Source: Clostridium arbusti SL206
Lineage (GTDB): Bacteria > Bacillota > Clostridia > Clostridiales > Clostridiaceae
Reading direction: 5' to 3'
Assembly: GCF_000246895.1 (NCBI RefSeq)
Contig: NZ_BAEV01000006.1
Span: 1 to 64,000 of the forward strand
DNA length: 64,000 nucleotides
A program made the position numbers and the translations under genes. How positions within the stretch are numbered: the stretch's first letter is position 1; every line of letters begins with the position of its first letter. Below, in pieces: positions 9,080 to 17,847 of the stretch. The notes beneath the pieces were generated by a model. That model worked only from the letters and a program-made list of their open reading frames with translations. It had not been told where the DNA came from and made no database searches.

Positions 9080-10183
9080 ATGATTAATAGAAAGGCAAAC
9101 AGTCGGACAAGTAGTTTTATGCTAATTCTAGGCATTACCATAATTATATTTTCCATTTATCTATTTTTTAGTTTCTTTAATATGCAAAAGACTCAAGAAA
9201 AGCTAACTGCTGACAAAGGAAATATGCTATATATACAGTTAGTTAACCACGTAATGCCTGTAGTAAAAATTACAAGTTTTGATGAATCAGATATGGCAGA
9301 AAGTACCTTTTCTTTAAAAAGTGGACTGTTAAACTACATTGGAATAAATTTAAATAAACCTGATCAAATTTTAAAAAGAGAGATATCTTATTTTAAAACA
9401 GATTATAATTCTGCAGACTCCAATAGTACTAATAATATAAATATAAGTAATTTCCACTTGAAGGATAGTGATATAACTAAAAATACTGCTAACAGTAGTT
9501 CAGATAATAATGCTAACAATGTTCCTAATGAAATCAATCAAGTATATAATCCTAAGCTAAAGAAAACTCTAGATAATTCAAAACCTGAAATACTTATATA
9601 TCATTCTCATACAACTGAAAGCTACGGAACTTATGGACAAGATAATCTTGATCCTGCAAAAAATGTATGTGCTGTTGGAGATGAACTTGCTAAAACTCTT
9701 TCAAATGATTATGGTATTTCAGTAATACACGACACAACTATTCATAATGTTGCAGCTTACAATAGCAGTTATAAGAGATCAAGAGAAACTCTAAATAAAT
9801 ATTTAAGTAAATATGGTGATTTTAAAATGATAATTGACATACATAGAGACTCAAATCCCAATAAAGATAGTGTTACTACTAATATAAACGGACAAAATCT
9901 AGGTAAATTCTGGTTTGTTATGGCAAAAAACAATCCTCACTTTGATAAAAATATTTCCATGGTAAATTCTTTATTGAATATAGCTAAAAAAGAGTTTCCA
10001 CAGTTAATTATTAATGATGGAATATATCCTTATGGTCATGGATCTGGTGCATTTAATCAAGATAAAAGTAATAATGCACTTTTGATAGAAATGGGTTCTG
10101 TTTCAAATAATCTTGATGAATCAAAGGGAACATCAAAATATATCGCAAGAATGATTGCAGAGTACTTAAATACTAAACAATAA
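9080..10183 (+). CDS. spoIIP: Stage II sporulation protein P (peptidoglycan amidase)
   Basis: A 367-residue membrane-anchored amidase that acts with SpoIID and SpoIIM to thin septal peptidoglycan during engulfment. There is one N-terminal membrane segment (about residues 13-35), then a Ser/Asn-rich linker and the SpoIIP domain. Zinc and catalytic motifs are visible: ILIYHSHTTESYG, the later IDIHRDS, and LLIEMGSVSNN near the C-terminus. GGGAGG precedes the ATG. It is transcribed alone. The SpoIIP family fit is strong. Paralogues exist in some clostridia, so this may be one of several copies. Confidence 0.92.
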   Translation: MINRKANSRTSSFMLILGITIIIFSIYLFFSFFNMQKTQEKLTADKGNMLYIQLVNHVMPVVKITSFDESDMAESTFSLKSGLLNYIGINLNKPDQILKREISYFKTDYNSADSNSTNNINISNFHLKDSDITKNTANSSSDNNANNVPNEINQVYNPKLKKTLDNSKPEILIYHSHTTESYGTYGQDNLDPAKNVCAVGDELAKTLSNDYGISVIHDTTIHNVAAYNSSYKRSRETLNKYLSKYGDFKMIIDIHRDSNPNKDSVTTNINGQNLGKFWFVMAKNNPHFDKNISMVNSLLNIAKKEFPQLIINDGIYPYGHGSGAFNQDKSNNALLIEMGSVSNNLDESKGTSKYIARMIAEYLNTKQ

Positions 10184-10232
10184 CTAGCTACATTAGAATA
10201 ATTTTAAATTTTTTATTTTATAGACGTATAAG

Positions 10233-10772
10233 TCATTTATTTGCTATCCCAAATAAACGGTTTACTGTTTTCCAATTTCTTGTGGTGGCAATGGTTTTAA
10301 GCTTTTTTTCAAATATGGCATTGGTTAACTTTGTTCTTCCATAACCATTAGGGCAATATAAATAAATTTCTTTAGAGATGATTAAATATTTTTCATTTTC
10401 TTCTTTCTTTAAATATATTCCTCTCAATGCATTTTTATCTGGTATACTTTCTAAGAAAGTAATATGTAACTTATCAATCTCAACATTACTTTCTTTAATA
10501 AATGGATTGCTATTAATAATATTTTCCATTTCATCCTTAGTACGAATAAGTACTTTTACAGTAAATCCAAAATCTTCATTTATCTTCTTTTTAATACTGC
10601 AAGCTAATTCTTTAGTATCTATAACATCATAGTCAAAAACCACATTGCCACTTTGAATATATGTTTTTACATTTTTAAATTGCAGTGCTTGAAAACTATC
10701 TACTAGTTCATTCATTCTTATACGATTTTTTCCGCTAACATTGATACCTCTTAATAAAGCTATATATTTCAT
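10233..10772 (-). CDS. DUF1697 family protein
   Basis: A 179-residue protein with the hallmark start YIALLRGINVSGKNRI and TYIQSGNVVF of DUF1697 (PF08002). It is full length for the family. It is cytoplasmic with no membrane segment. Function is unknown for the family. A basic surface patch (TRNWKTVNRL at the C-terminus) is typical. It is convergent with spoIIP and has no obvious operon partner. Confidence 0.85.
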   Translation of the reverse strand: MKYIALLRGINVSGKNRIRMNELVDSFQALQFKNVKTYIQSGNVVFDYDVIDTKELACSIKKKINEDFGFTVKVLIRTKDEMENIINSNPFIKESNVEIDKLHITFLESIPDKNALRGIYLKKEENEKYLIISKEIYLYCPNGYGRTKLTNAIFEKKLKTIATTRNWKTVNRLFGIANK

Positions 10773-10873
10773 TGATTTATACCCCCTTGTTTACAAAATC
10801 AATCTTCTTTTAGTATCTTTATATAATTCGCTTTTATAGAAAAATGTGACACAAGTAAAAACAATCGATAAAA

Positions 10874-11323
10874 TTACTTTACATTCCTTAACTCAATCGT
10901 TTGTATCTTTCCATCGAGGTTTATATTAACTTTTATTATTTCATTCTTGATTTCTATTGCTCCTCCTATAGCGCTGGATTTAAGCACGTATGTCTTTTGA
11001 TTTGGAGGGTGATCTTTATCAAAGTCATCAGCTAACTTTCCACCTCCAACACTACTTTCATAAGATATTTCTAAATGTTTTACTGAAAATAAATCTGATA
11101 AATTTTTCCTATAGGTTACCGTTAATGTATTATTAGAATTAGATTCGTATTCAGTTTTGTTATTCTTTTCAGTAAATATACTTGTCCCATTCGCCTTATA
11201 TTCAACAGTCCAAAATTCATTTTCTCCTTTATAAATATAGTTATGTTTAATAACTTCTTTGTTTGAGCAACCTGTAAGTATCAATAGCATTATTACAATC
11301 ATAATACTGGTTGTTTTTATCAA
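10874..11323 (-). CDS. Hypothetical lipoprotein
   Basis: A 149-residue protein with a lipoprotein signal, a hydrophobic stretch followed by LILTGCSN, so Cys19 should be lipidated. The mature part is beta-strand-like, with alternating hydrophobics (YIYKGENEFWTVEYKANG...), and has no catalytic motif I recognise. No family is assigned. It probably forms its own unit. The 62-residue zinc-ribbon gene lies about 90 bases upstream on the same strand. Confidence 0.65.
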   Translation of the reverse strand: MIKTTSIMIVIMLLILTGCSNKEVIKHNYIYKGENEFWTVEYKANGTSIFTEKNNKTEYESNSNNTLTVTYRKNLSDLFSVKHLEISYESSVGGGKLADDFDKDHPPNQKTYVLKSSAIGGAIEIKNEIIKVNINLDGKIQTIELRNVK

Positions 11324-11416
11324 CTTATATCTCCTCCAATAAAATTTATAATGGTATCGTAATAATCTAAATCTAATTCCTTCTAAATTACTCTTATGAA
11401 ATAAAATAAGAATAAA

Positions 11417-11605
11417 CTACTTAAATTTTTCTGGATTGGCTACTCTCATAGATAAAATATAACCACACTTTGTACAAATATCTGAAACTATTTCTGAACC
11501 CATAGAAAATGTTTTATCTATGGGAAACATTTTTCCTTGTGAAATTTGTTTTCCTTTACCAATTTCTTTACAACCACAAATTGGACACTCACTATTTCCT
11601 TCCAT
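11417..11605 (-). CDS. Small zinc-ribbon protein
   Basis: A 62-residue protein with two Cys pairs: CPICGC near the N-terminus and CTKCGY near residue 43. This is a classic zinc ribbon. The rest is short and polar. Such proteins are often annotated as nucleic-acid-binding, but nothing here proves that. A GGGAGG-like ribosome binding site precedes the ATG. Confidence 0.65.
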   Translation of the reverse strand: MEGNSECPICGCKEIGKGKQISQGKMFPIDKTFSMGSEIVSDICTKCGYILSMRVANPEKFK

Positions 11606-11779
11606 GATATTACCCTCCCATTTTTGACGAACAATATATTACTAATTCATACTAACAATTTCTCATTCAACTTTAGCTTATATATCAATATTATAATATA
11701 GCATATTGATTATCAACCAGTAATTACAATAATATGAAATTACATCTATTATATTTCTATAATGAAAATCAAAACTAAG

Positions 11780-11817
11780 AAGAGAGATACAAATTACTAC
11801 ATTTGGCTCTCTCTTTT
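11780..11817 (-). terminator. Terminator after the enoate-reductase-like gene
   Basis: AAGAGAGA pairs with TCTCTCTT. On the minus strand it follows the stop of the flavoenzyme gene by about 60 bases and is followed by a T-rich stretch. Confidence 0.6.
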
Positions 11818-11878
11818 ATAAGGCAATAATTAACTATTATATATTCATTTTCAAATGTTACTTTACATGTTATTTTAA

Positions 11879-13879
11879 TTATATACCTGAAGCAATTTCA
11901 TAGGCATCCCAAATAGCATACATAATATTTGAAACTTTACGTGAATCGCCAAGTAAATATATCTCTGATATTTCATTCTTTAAATCATTGTATATTGACT
12001 TTTCAGAATTATATCCTACTGCTAATATAACGCTATCGCATTCAATAAACTTTGAATCCGTCCCATTTTTATTTACTGTTACTCCATTTTCGGAAGCTTC
12101 AGTTACAGTAGAAGATGTTAAAACATCAACACCATTGAATGGAACAAGCCTCTCCAGCATTCCCCTATTAGCTGGACAAGATGGTGCATTTACTGCAAGA
12201 AGTTTATTTAATGCCTCTACAACTGTTACACTAATACCTTTTTTAGCTAGCCAAAGTGAAATTTCACATCCAACAAGACCACCACCTACAACAACGGTTT
12301 TATTTCCTGGCTTGACTTTTCCATTAAGCACATCTGCAGCTGCAAAAACATTTTTATTATTACCAAGATCAAATATCTTTGGTGTAGACCCAGTGGCAAC
12401 TATTACTGCATCTGCATTATATTTTTTAGTTTCTTCAGAAGTCATTTCTTTATTTAAATGTATTTCAACATTAAGTGAGTCAAGCTCCTGCTCATACCAT
12501 CTAATTAGTGCATGGTCATCTTCCTTAAAGTTTGGCATTCCACCAGGAATCAAATTTCCACCAAGTCTATTCCCCTTTTCATAAATAACTGGTTCATGTC
12601 CTCTAAGTGCAAGTACCCTTGCAGCTTCACAACCTGCAACTCCTCCACCTATAATTAAAATTTTCTTTTTCCTTAATGCAGGTACAAGTTTCGCTACATT
12701 TTCACGACAAGCCTCTGGATTCACCGCACAATTAAGAGACACATAGGTAAACATACGACCAAGGCATCCCTCATGACATGAAAGACAAGGGCGAATAGAT
12801 TCTACTTTTTCAGCTCTTAATTTATTAACATAATAAGCATCTGCTAAAAGTGGACGTCCAAGACTTACAATATCACATGCTCCATCCTTTACTGCCTTGG
12901 ATGCCATATCCGGATTATCCATTCTCCCCGCACAAATAACTGGTACATCTACATTTTCCTTAAGTATTTTAGCATAAGGTATGTATAAGCCTTTTTTCTG
13001 ATACATTGGAGGATGATTCCACCACCATGAGTCATAAGTTCCGATATCAACATCAAGAGCATCATAACCATAACTCACAAGAAGCTTAGCAGCTTTAATA
13101 CCTTCTTCAATATCACGACCCTTTTCTTCAAATTCTTCTCCTGGTAAAGCTCCTTCTTTCCAATCCTTTACAAAACTTTTTAATGTATAACGTAAAGTAA
13201 CCGGGAAATCTGGTCCACAAGTTTTTTTTATCTCTTCCACCACTTCACGTGCATAACGTAATCTATTTTCAAGAGATCCACCATATTCATCAGTTCTTTG
13301 ATTATAGAAGGAAGTGGCAAATTGATCCATTAGATAACCTTCATGTACTGCATGTATTTGTACTCCATCAAAGCCCGCATTTTTTGCAATGGCGGCAGCT
13401 TTACCAAACATTTTAACTATATGCTTAATTTCATCCACAGTTATTTCACGACAGGTTACATCAGTCCATACATTTTTTATAGGTGATGGTGCTACAGTTT
13501 CAACTTTATAGGGGGTGTACATTACTCTTCCAAATCCACCACCTAATTGTAAAAATATTTTTGAATCATAAGCATGAATACTTTCTACCATTTCTCTTGA
13601 AGTTCTCAAAAATTGTGTTGGATTTTGTGTTGCACAGGGAAAACCTGTTCCAATATGATTCTCAACTACATTATCTACCTGAGTAACCCCTGTAATAATG
13701 AGGCCTGTACCACCTTTAGCACGTTCAGTATAATAGTCTATACCATTCTGATTAAATCCACCTTGAGAATCCCCTAATCCCATTGGACCCATTGGTGCCA
13801 TGGCAAATCTATTTTTGATTTCTAACTTTCCAATTTTTACAGTTTCAAATAGAATTTTATGCTCTTTTTTCAATTTCAT
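11879..13879 (-). CDS. 2-enoate reductase / dienoyl-CoA reductase family flavoenzyme
   Basis: A 666-residue iron-sulfur flavoenzyme. Residues 1-370 are an FMN-binding old-yellow-enzyme TIM barrel (NRFAMAPMG, HAVHEGYLMDQF, GRPLLAD). Then comes a [4Fe-4S] site in the form C-x2-C-x3-C-x11-C (starting CLSCHEGC). The last part has FAD and NAD(P) folds (ILIIGGGVAGCEAA, VVVGGGLVGCE). Size and layout match clostridial 2-enoate/cinnamate reductases and FadH-like dienoyl reductases, which reduce C=C bonds next to a carboxylate or thioester. Sequence alone does not fix the substrate. It follows a soluble chemoreceptor gene by 30 bases on the same strand, so the two are probably one transcript. Confidence 0.85.
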   Translation of the reverse strand: MKLKKEHKILFETVKIGKLEIKNRFAMAPMGPMGLGDSQGGFNQNGIDYYTERAKGGTGLIITGVTQVDNVVENHIGTGFPCATQNPTQFLRTSREMVESIHAYDSKIFLQLGGGFGRVMYTPYKVETVAPSPIKNVWTDVTCREITVDEIKHIVKMFGKAAAIAKNAGFDGVQIHAVHEGYLMDQFATSFYNQRTDEYGGSLENRLRYAREVVEEIKKTCGPDFPVTLRYTLKSFVKDWKEGALPGEEFEEKGRDIEEGIKAAKLLVSYGYDALDVDIGTYDSWWWNHPPMYQKKGLYIPYAKILKENVDVPVICAGRMDNPDMASKAVKDGACDIVSLGRPLLADAYYVNKLRAEKVESIRPCLSCHEGCLGRMFTYVSLNCAVNPEACRENVAKLVPALRKKKILIIGGGVAGCEAARVLALRGHEPVIYEKGNRLGGNLIPGGMPNFKEDDHALIRWYEQELDSLNVEIHLNKEMTSEETKKYNADAVIVATGSTPKIFDLGNNKNVFAAADVLNGKVKPGNKTVVVGGGLVGCEISLWLAKKGISVTVVEALNKLLAVNAPSCPANRGMLERLVPFNGVDVLTSSTVTEASENGVTVNKNGTDSKFIECDSVILAVGYNSEKSIYNDLKNEISEIYLLGDSRKVSNIMYAIWDAYEIASGI

Positions 13880-13909
13880 TCCTCCTCATAAGTGTGTCTA
13901 TTTTTAATT

Positions 13910-14740
13910 CTATAGTTCTTTTGCAAGTTCGCTTAAAATCTGTGCATTAGCGTTAATTTCTTCTATAGATGCTGTGATTTCTTGAAAGGCTGATGATTCT
14001 TCTTCAAAAAAGGATCTGGACTTATTAACTCCCTCTGATATATTTAAAACACCATTTCCTATTTCTTTCAATACTGAATCAATCTTTTTTATTGACTCAC
14101 TGCTTGAATTAGATAACTTCCTTATTTCTTTGGCAACAACACTAAATCCTCTGCCTGCTTCACCAGCTCTTGCAGCTTCAATTGCTGCATTTAATCCAAG
14201 TAAATTTGTCTGATTAGAAACCTGTTTTACAAAACTTACTATTTCATCTGTATTTTCTGTAGTTTTAGTTGCTTTTTTAACCTCTTCCAGTATATTTTCA
14301 TTTGAATATAATAAGTCTTGAGATTTCTTTGCTATATCCTGTATTCCCTTAGATATTTCTTTTAAAGAGTTCGCTAGATTTTGTGAAAATTCGTTTACTT
14401 TCAATCTCTTTTCCACACTCTTTCCAGTTACAATGGCACCAATAACTTTTTCATTTTCATCCTTTATTGGAATTGCATAAGATTTAAAAGGTACCCCATA
14501 AGCTTCTTTTGGGACATCTTTTATTATAGTTTTACCTGTTTTAAGAGCATCATAGATTGCACCTTTTTTAGAAACAGGATCTCCCACAGTTGCATTGATA
14601 GGCAGTTTTTCATTTTCAATCACATCTATGAATCTTTCAGTATCCGTTATTGAAAAGGCAGCTTCATCATCAAAAATTATTTTTAGATAAGGCATTACTG
14701 TAGAAAAAGCTTCTAATATTTTATTGTTTTTATCTTCCAT
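13910..14740 (-). CDS. Soluble short methyl-accepting chemotaxis-type protein
   Basis: A 276-residue cytoplasmic receptor with no membrane segment. Residues 1-110 form a small sensor domain ([18 protein letters not shown], later [22 protein letters not shown]) that resembles PAS/Cache-like sensors. The second half is a coiled-coil signalling domain with the conserved hairpin tip ([26 protein letters not shown]). It is shorter than usual and ends soon after the hairpin. It should couple to CheA/CheW. It is the first gene of a two-gene unit with the enoate-reductase-like enzyme, which suggests it senses that enzyme's substrate or the redox state. Confidence 0.8.
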   Translation of the reverse strand: MEDKNNKILEAFSTVMPYLKIIFDDEAAFSITDTERFIDVIENEKLPINATVGDPVSKKGAIYDALKTGKTIIKDVPKEAYGVPFKSYAIPIKDENEKVIGAIVTGKSVEKRLKVNEFSQNLANSLKEISKGIQDIAKKSQDLLYSNENILEEVKKATKTTENTDEIVSFVKQVSNQTNLLGLNAAIEAARAGEAGRGFSVVAKEIRKLSNSSSESIKKIDSVLKEIGNGVLNISEGVNKSRSFFEEESSAFQEITASIEEINANAQILSELAKEL

Positions 14741-14868
14741 AATAGTTCTCCTCGTATAGCTAATTTATTTATGTTGGTAATTATAAAGATTCATATAATT
14801 TATTAGAGTTTGTATTTCTAATTTAAACTCTCTATATTAGATTCTATAGATAAGCTTTTAATTTACTA

Positions 14869-14941
14869 TAAGGCATCTTCAAATAAATAACTAGTCAGTA
14901 TGCTAGTATATTTGACTTACTATTTATTTTCATATGCCTTA
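14869..14941 (+). mobile_element. Foldback element copy 4, short form
   Basis: A 67-bp short form (14872-14938). It has the left part through ACTAGTCAGTATGCTAG joined to GACTTACTATTTATTTTCATATGCC; the central roughly 90 bp are absent. The flanks are TAA on the left and TTA on the right. Confidence 0.8.
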
Positions 14942-15050
14942 TTATTCAGTTATACTAATTATAGTACACTTACAAAAAAACGCATACTTTATTTACCTTT
15001 TTCGTTATGTTATATTGTAAATAAAGATGTTTTACAAATAATATAAAATT

Positions 15051-15128
15051 ATAGACTACATTATTTATATGTAGTCTATTTATAAATAGCCATGACAAGG
15101 GGCTTACAGTACCTTGTACACTAGATAT
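15051..15128 (+). promoter_or_regulatory. Structured leader shared with the acetyltransferase gene
   Basis: A hairpin ATAGACTACAT / ATGTAGTCTAT (15051-15079) overlaps a 58-base segment (15071-15128). That segment is nearly identical, with three differences, to the region upstream of the acetyltransferase gene at 46887-46944. It contains ACAAGG and CCTTGT, which can pair, and GTAC-CTT-GTAC. It ends 18 bases before the start codon of the flavin reductase gene. Confidence 0.6.
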
Positions 15129-15146
15129 AATTTGGAGGTATATATT

Positions 15147-15656
15147 ATGAGTGATTTTTATGAAATCTCACCTGAGCAGCTTGATAAAAATATATTTAAT
15201 CTTATAGGAAAAGATTGGATGTTAGTTACAGCTGAAAAGGATGGTAAAGTAAATACAATGACTGCTTCTTGGGGTGGATTTGGAGTAATGTGGGGTAAAA
15301 ATGTTGCTAACATTGTAATCAGACCTCAACGTTTTACTAAAGAATTTATTGATGCTTCAGATACATTTTCTCTTACTGTTTTAGATGAGAGCTTTAGAAA
15401 ACAACTTACTTATCTAGGTACTGTATCTGGAAGAGATGAAGACAAAGTATCAAAAAGTAATTTATCAGTAGTTCATTCTGATGACACACCTTATTTTAAT
15501 GAAGCTAGCGTAGCAATAATATGTAAAAAACTATATGCTCAAGAGTACAAACCTGAATGCTTCACTGATAAAAACATTGATGGAAAATGGTATCCAGATA
15601 AAGATTATCACACTTTATATATTGGAGAAATAACAAAAATACTTATTAAAAAATAG
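15147..15656 (+). CDS. Flavin reductase-like FMN-binding split-barrel protein
   Basis: A 169-residue protein of the flavin reductase-like domain family (PF01613). Typical features are NTMTASWGGFGVMWGK (FMN phosphate loop), VIRPQRFTKEFI and DTFSLTVL. It should bind FMN and act in a redox reaction or as a flavin reductase partner; the substrate is unknown. The ATG at 15147 has TTGGAGG eight bases upstream and is preferred over in-frame codons further up. It is expressed alone from the structured leader upstream and ends in a shared bidirectional terminator. Confidence 0.8.
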   Translation: MSDFYEISPEQLDKNIFNLIGKDWMLVTAEKDGKVNTMTASWGGFGVMWGKNVANIVIRPQRFTKEFIDASDTFSLTVLDESFRKQLTYLGTVSGRDEDKVSKSNLSVVHSDDTPYFNEASVAIICKKLYAQEYKPECFTDKNIDGKWYPDKDYHTLYIGEITKILIKK

Positions 15657-15671
15657 TTATTAAATACTATA

Positions 15672-15712
15672 AAAATGCCGTAAGATTGAATTCAATCTTA
15701 CGGCTTATTTTA
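15672..15712. terminator. Bidirectional terminator
   Basis: Perfect stem GCCGTAAGATTGAA / TTCAATCTTACGGC with T-rich DNA on one side and A-rich DNA on the other. It lies between two convergent genes. Confidence 0.9.
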
Positions 15713-15717
15713 TAATT

Positions 15718-17847
15718 TTAATATTTCACCACTGCCAGCTCATGAAGAGCTCTTGTAGCCATTACATACATAAATTTATCTTTTTCACTGTAATTCCTGT
15801 CCTCAATAATTATAACTGCATCAAATTCAAGTCCTTTAGCAAGATAAGATGGTATTATAACTGCTCCACCTTGATAGATAATGTCTTCTCTATCTATAAC
15901 CTTTAAAGAGTTCTTTTTACCCAAAATCTTTCCGTACTTTTCAGTAATGTCTAGATTCCTGCAAACTACGGCTATACTGTCAAAGTCTTTTTCCTTGTAT
16001 TCTTTAATAAGATTATTTACTTTCTCCTCAAATTCATCTTCTGACTTAACTACAAGCTTTTTAACAGGCTCGCCACTTCTCACTAGAGGAACTATTGTAT
16101 CCTCTCCAAGGAATTTATTGGCGTATTCCATTATTTCCTTAGTAGATCTATAGCTTTTATTTAGCTTAAAATGCTCTATTTCTATATCATCTATAAAGTT
16201 TTCAAGTGAGTTAAAAGGTAGTATATCACCTTCTAGTGGTATGAGTCTTTGATTACTGTCTCCAACAATAGTCATACCTTTGCAATCTGTAAGGTCCTTT
16301 ATAACTTTTAGTGCCAATTTACTATAGTCCTGAGCCTCATCTATAACTACGTGCTTTATTTCACTGTCAATAGTTAAACCTTCAAACTTTATAGAAAGAT
16401 ATAACAACGCAGTTAAATCATCCATAGTATATGGTTTCTCACTACTTAGTTTTGTGTATAATTCTATTATAGAGGGCTCTTCCAGCCAATTAAGACCTTT
16501 TTTTACATCTATAAGTACCTTTATAGCTTCTCTAATTTTAAGTTTTCTCTTATAATCTAAAGAAGTACCTTGAAGCCTTAACTCATCTTTACTTAGCCCA
16601 CTTATAGACTCTTGATAATCCTGTTCTATTTTTCTAACTACACTATCTCTTTCATCTTTAAGCCTTGAAAAAATAATTCTCTTAAGCTTTTTAACTCTTC
16701 TAAATAGTGGAATATTACTATAATATTTTATATACATTTCTTCAACTTCTGCTTTTGAAACCACCACTTTATTATTGTAAACTACATCTTGTAGCGCATA
16801 ATAATTTTTTTCCACATCAGCTATTAAATTATCAAGGTCTACTATGAATTTATCGCTATTTTTATAGGTAACATCTTTAATAAAATCACTGTCACCCTTT
16901 AAAATTCTCTCCATATATTCCTTAGTAAGCATGATATCACGCTGTCTTATGTCTAAAAGTTCTATAGCAAATTCTCTGTAGGTTTTTTGATTAACTCCTA
17001 CTTCACCAAGGCTTGGCAGCACGGAAGATATATATTCCATAAATATAGGGTTAGGCCCTAAAATAAGCACCTTATCCTGAAGAGTTTCCCTATTGTTATA
17101 CAGAAGATAGGCTACTCTATGTAGTGCTATAGTAGTTTTCCCACTGCCAGCAACACCATTCACCACTACCATTTTATTTCTTGGCTGTCTTATAATATTG
17201 TCCTGCTCCTCTTGTATGGACATTACAATATCCTTAAGTTTTTCTTCTGCATTTTTGCTAAGTACAAGCTGTAATATATCATCTTTAACATCTACAGAGG
17301 AATCAAATAGTCCAATAAGCTTTTTCTTCTTAATAATATATTGTCTCTTTTTAATTACCTCTACCTCAACTTCTCCTAAAGGCGCTGTATATTTATTTGG
17401 GCCAAGACTACTTGTATAAAATAGTGAAGAAACTGGAGCTCTCCAATCTACAATCAAAGGTTCATAGGCTCCATCCGGAGTAACACCAAATCTTCCTACA
17501 TATATCTTTTGATCCTCATCCTCTTCTTTAAAATCCACTCTTCCAAAATAAGGGGATAATTCTAATATTGTAAGCTCTTTTAATCTCTTATCTATAGTTT
17601 TAAAGGCCTCTTCCTTTACAAACCTTTCATGATCAAAATACTCTATTATCTTATCTTCATCATCTTCAAAGTCTTCTATATTCTTTTTTCTGCTGTCAAG
17701 TATATATTGAGTTATATCTTTTCTCTTTTCTATATAATTCAGTATTTCTCTGTTTATTATATCTATTACGCCAGCAAGTCTTGTTTTTTCCTCTTGAAGT
17801 TCTACCTCTTCATTTCTTTTATCCTCTACATATCCTGTTCCTTCCAA
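15718..17847 (-). CDS. helD: HelD-like UvrD/Rep superfamily helicase
   Basis: A 709-residue superfamily 1 ATPase of the HelD type, which in Bacillus subtilis clears and recycles stalled RNA polymerase. There is an N-terminal coiled coil (about residues 10-100), then Walker A GVAGSGKTTIALHR near residue 235, a divergent insert, Walker B HVVIDEAQDYS, and motif VI-like YVMATRALHEL at the end. It starts with TTG at 17847 with AAGGAGAG before it, inside the end of ftsH. The 22-base overlap points to translational coupling. The assignment to HelD rather than another UvrD relative rests on the N-terminal coiled coil and overall layout. Confidence 0.8.
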   Translation of the reverse strand: MEGTGYVEDKRNEEVELQEEKTRLAGVIDIINREILNYIEKRKDITQYILDSRKKNIEDFEDDEDKIIEYFDHERFVKEEAFKTIDKRLKELTILELSPYFGRVDFKEEDEDQKIYVGRFGVTPDGAYEPLIVDWRAPVSSLFYTSSLGPNKYTAPLGEVEVEVIKKRQYIIKKKKLIGLFDSSVDVKDDILQLVLSKNAEEKLKDIVMSIQEEQDNIIRQPRNKMVVVNGVAGSGKTTIALHRVAYLLYNNRETLQDKVLILGPNPIFMEYISSVLPSLGEVGVNQKTYREFAIELLDIRQRDIMLTKEYMERILKGDSDFIKDVTYKNSDKFIVDLDNLIADVEKNYYALQDVVYNNKVVVSKAEVEEMYIKYYSNIPLFRRVKKLKRIIFSRLKDERDSVVRKIEQDYQESISGLSKDELRLQGTSLDYKRKLKIREAIKVLIDVKKGLNWLEEPSIIELYTKLSSEKPYTMDDLTALLYLSIKFEGLTIDSEIKHVVIDEAQDYSKLALKVIKDLTDCKGMTIVGDSNQRLIPLEGDILPFNSLENFIDDIEIEHFKLNKSYRSTKEIMEYANKFLGEDTIVPLVRSGEPVKKLVVKSEDEFEEKVNNLIKEYKEKDFDSIAVVCRNLDITEKYGKILGKKNSLKVIDREDIIYQGGAVIIPSYLAKGLEFDAVIIIEDRNYSEKDKFMYVMATRALHELAVVKY

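Noticed and set aside
11988..12584. 198-codon frame on the + strand within the enoate-reductase-like gene
   Set aside because: Antisense shadow of a well-supported enzyme; no ribosome binding site and no family match.
15109..15131. CTTACA-17-TATAAT as the flavin reductase promoter
   Set aside because: Transcription would start inside the ribosome binding site, so the RNA would lack a usable leader. The match may reflect an operator or an RNA element instead.
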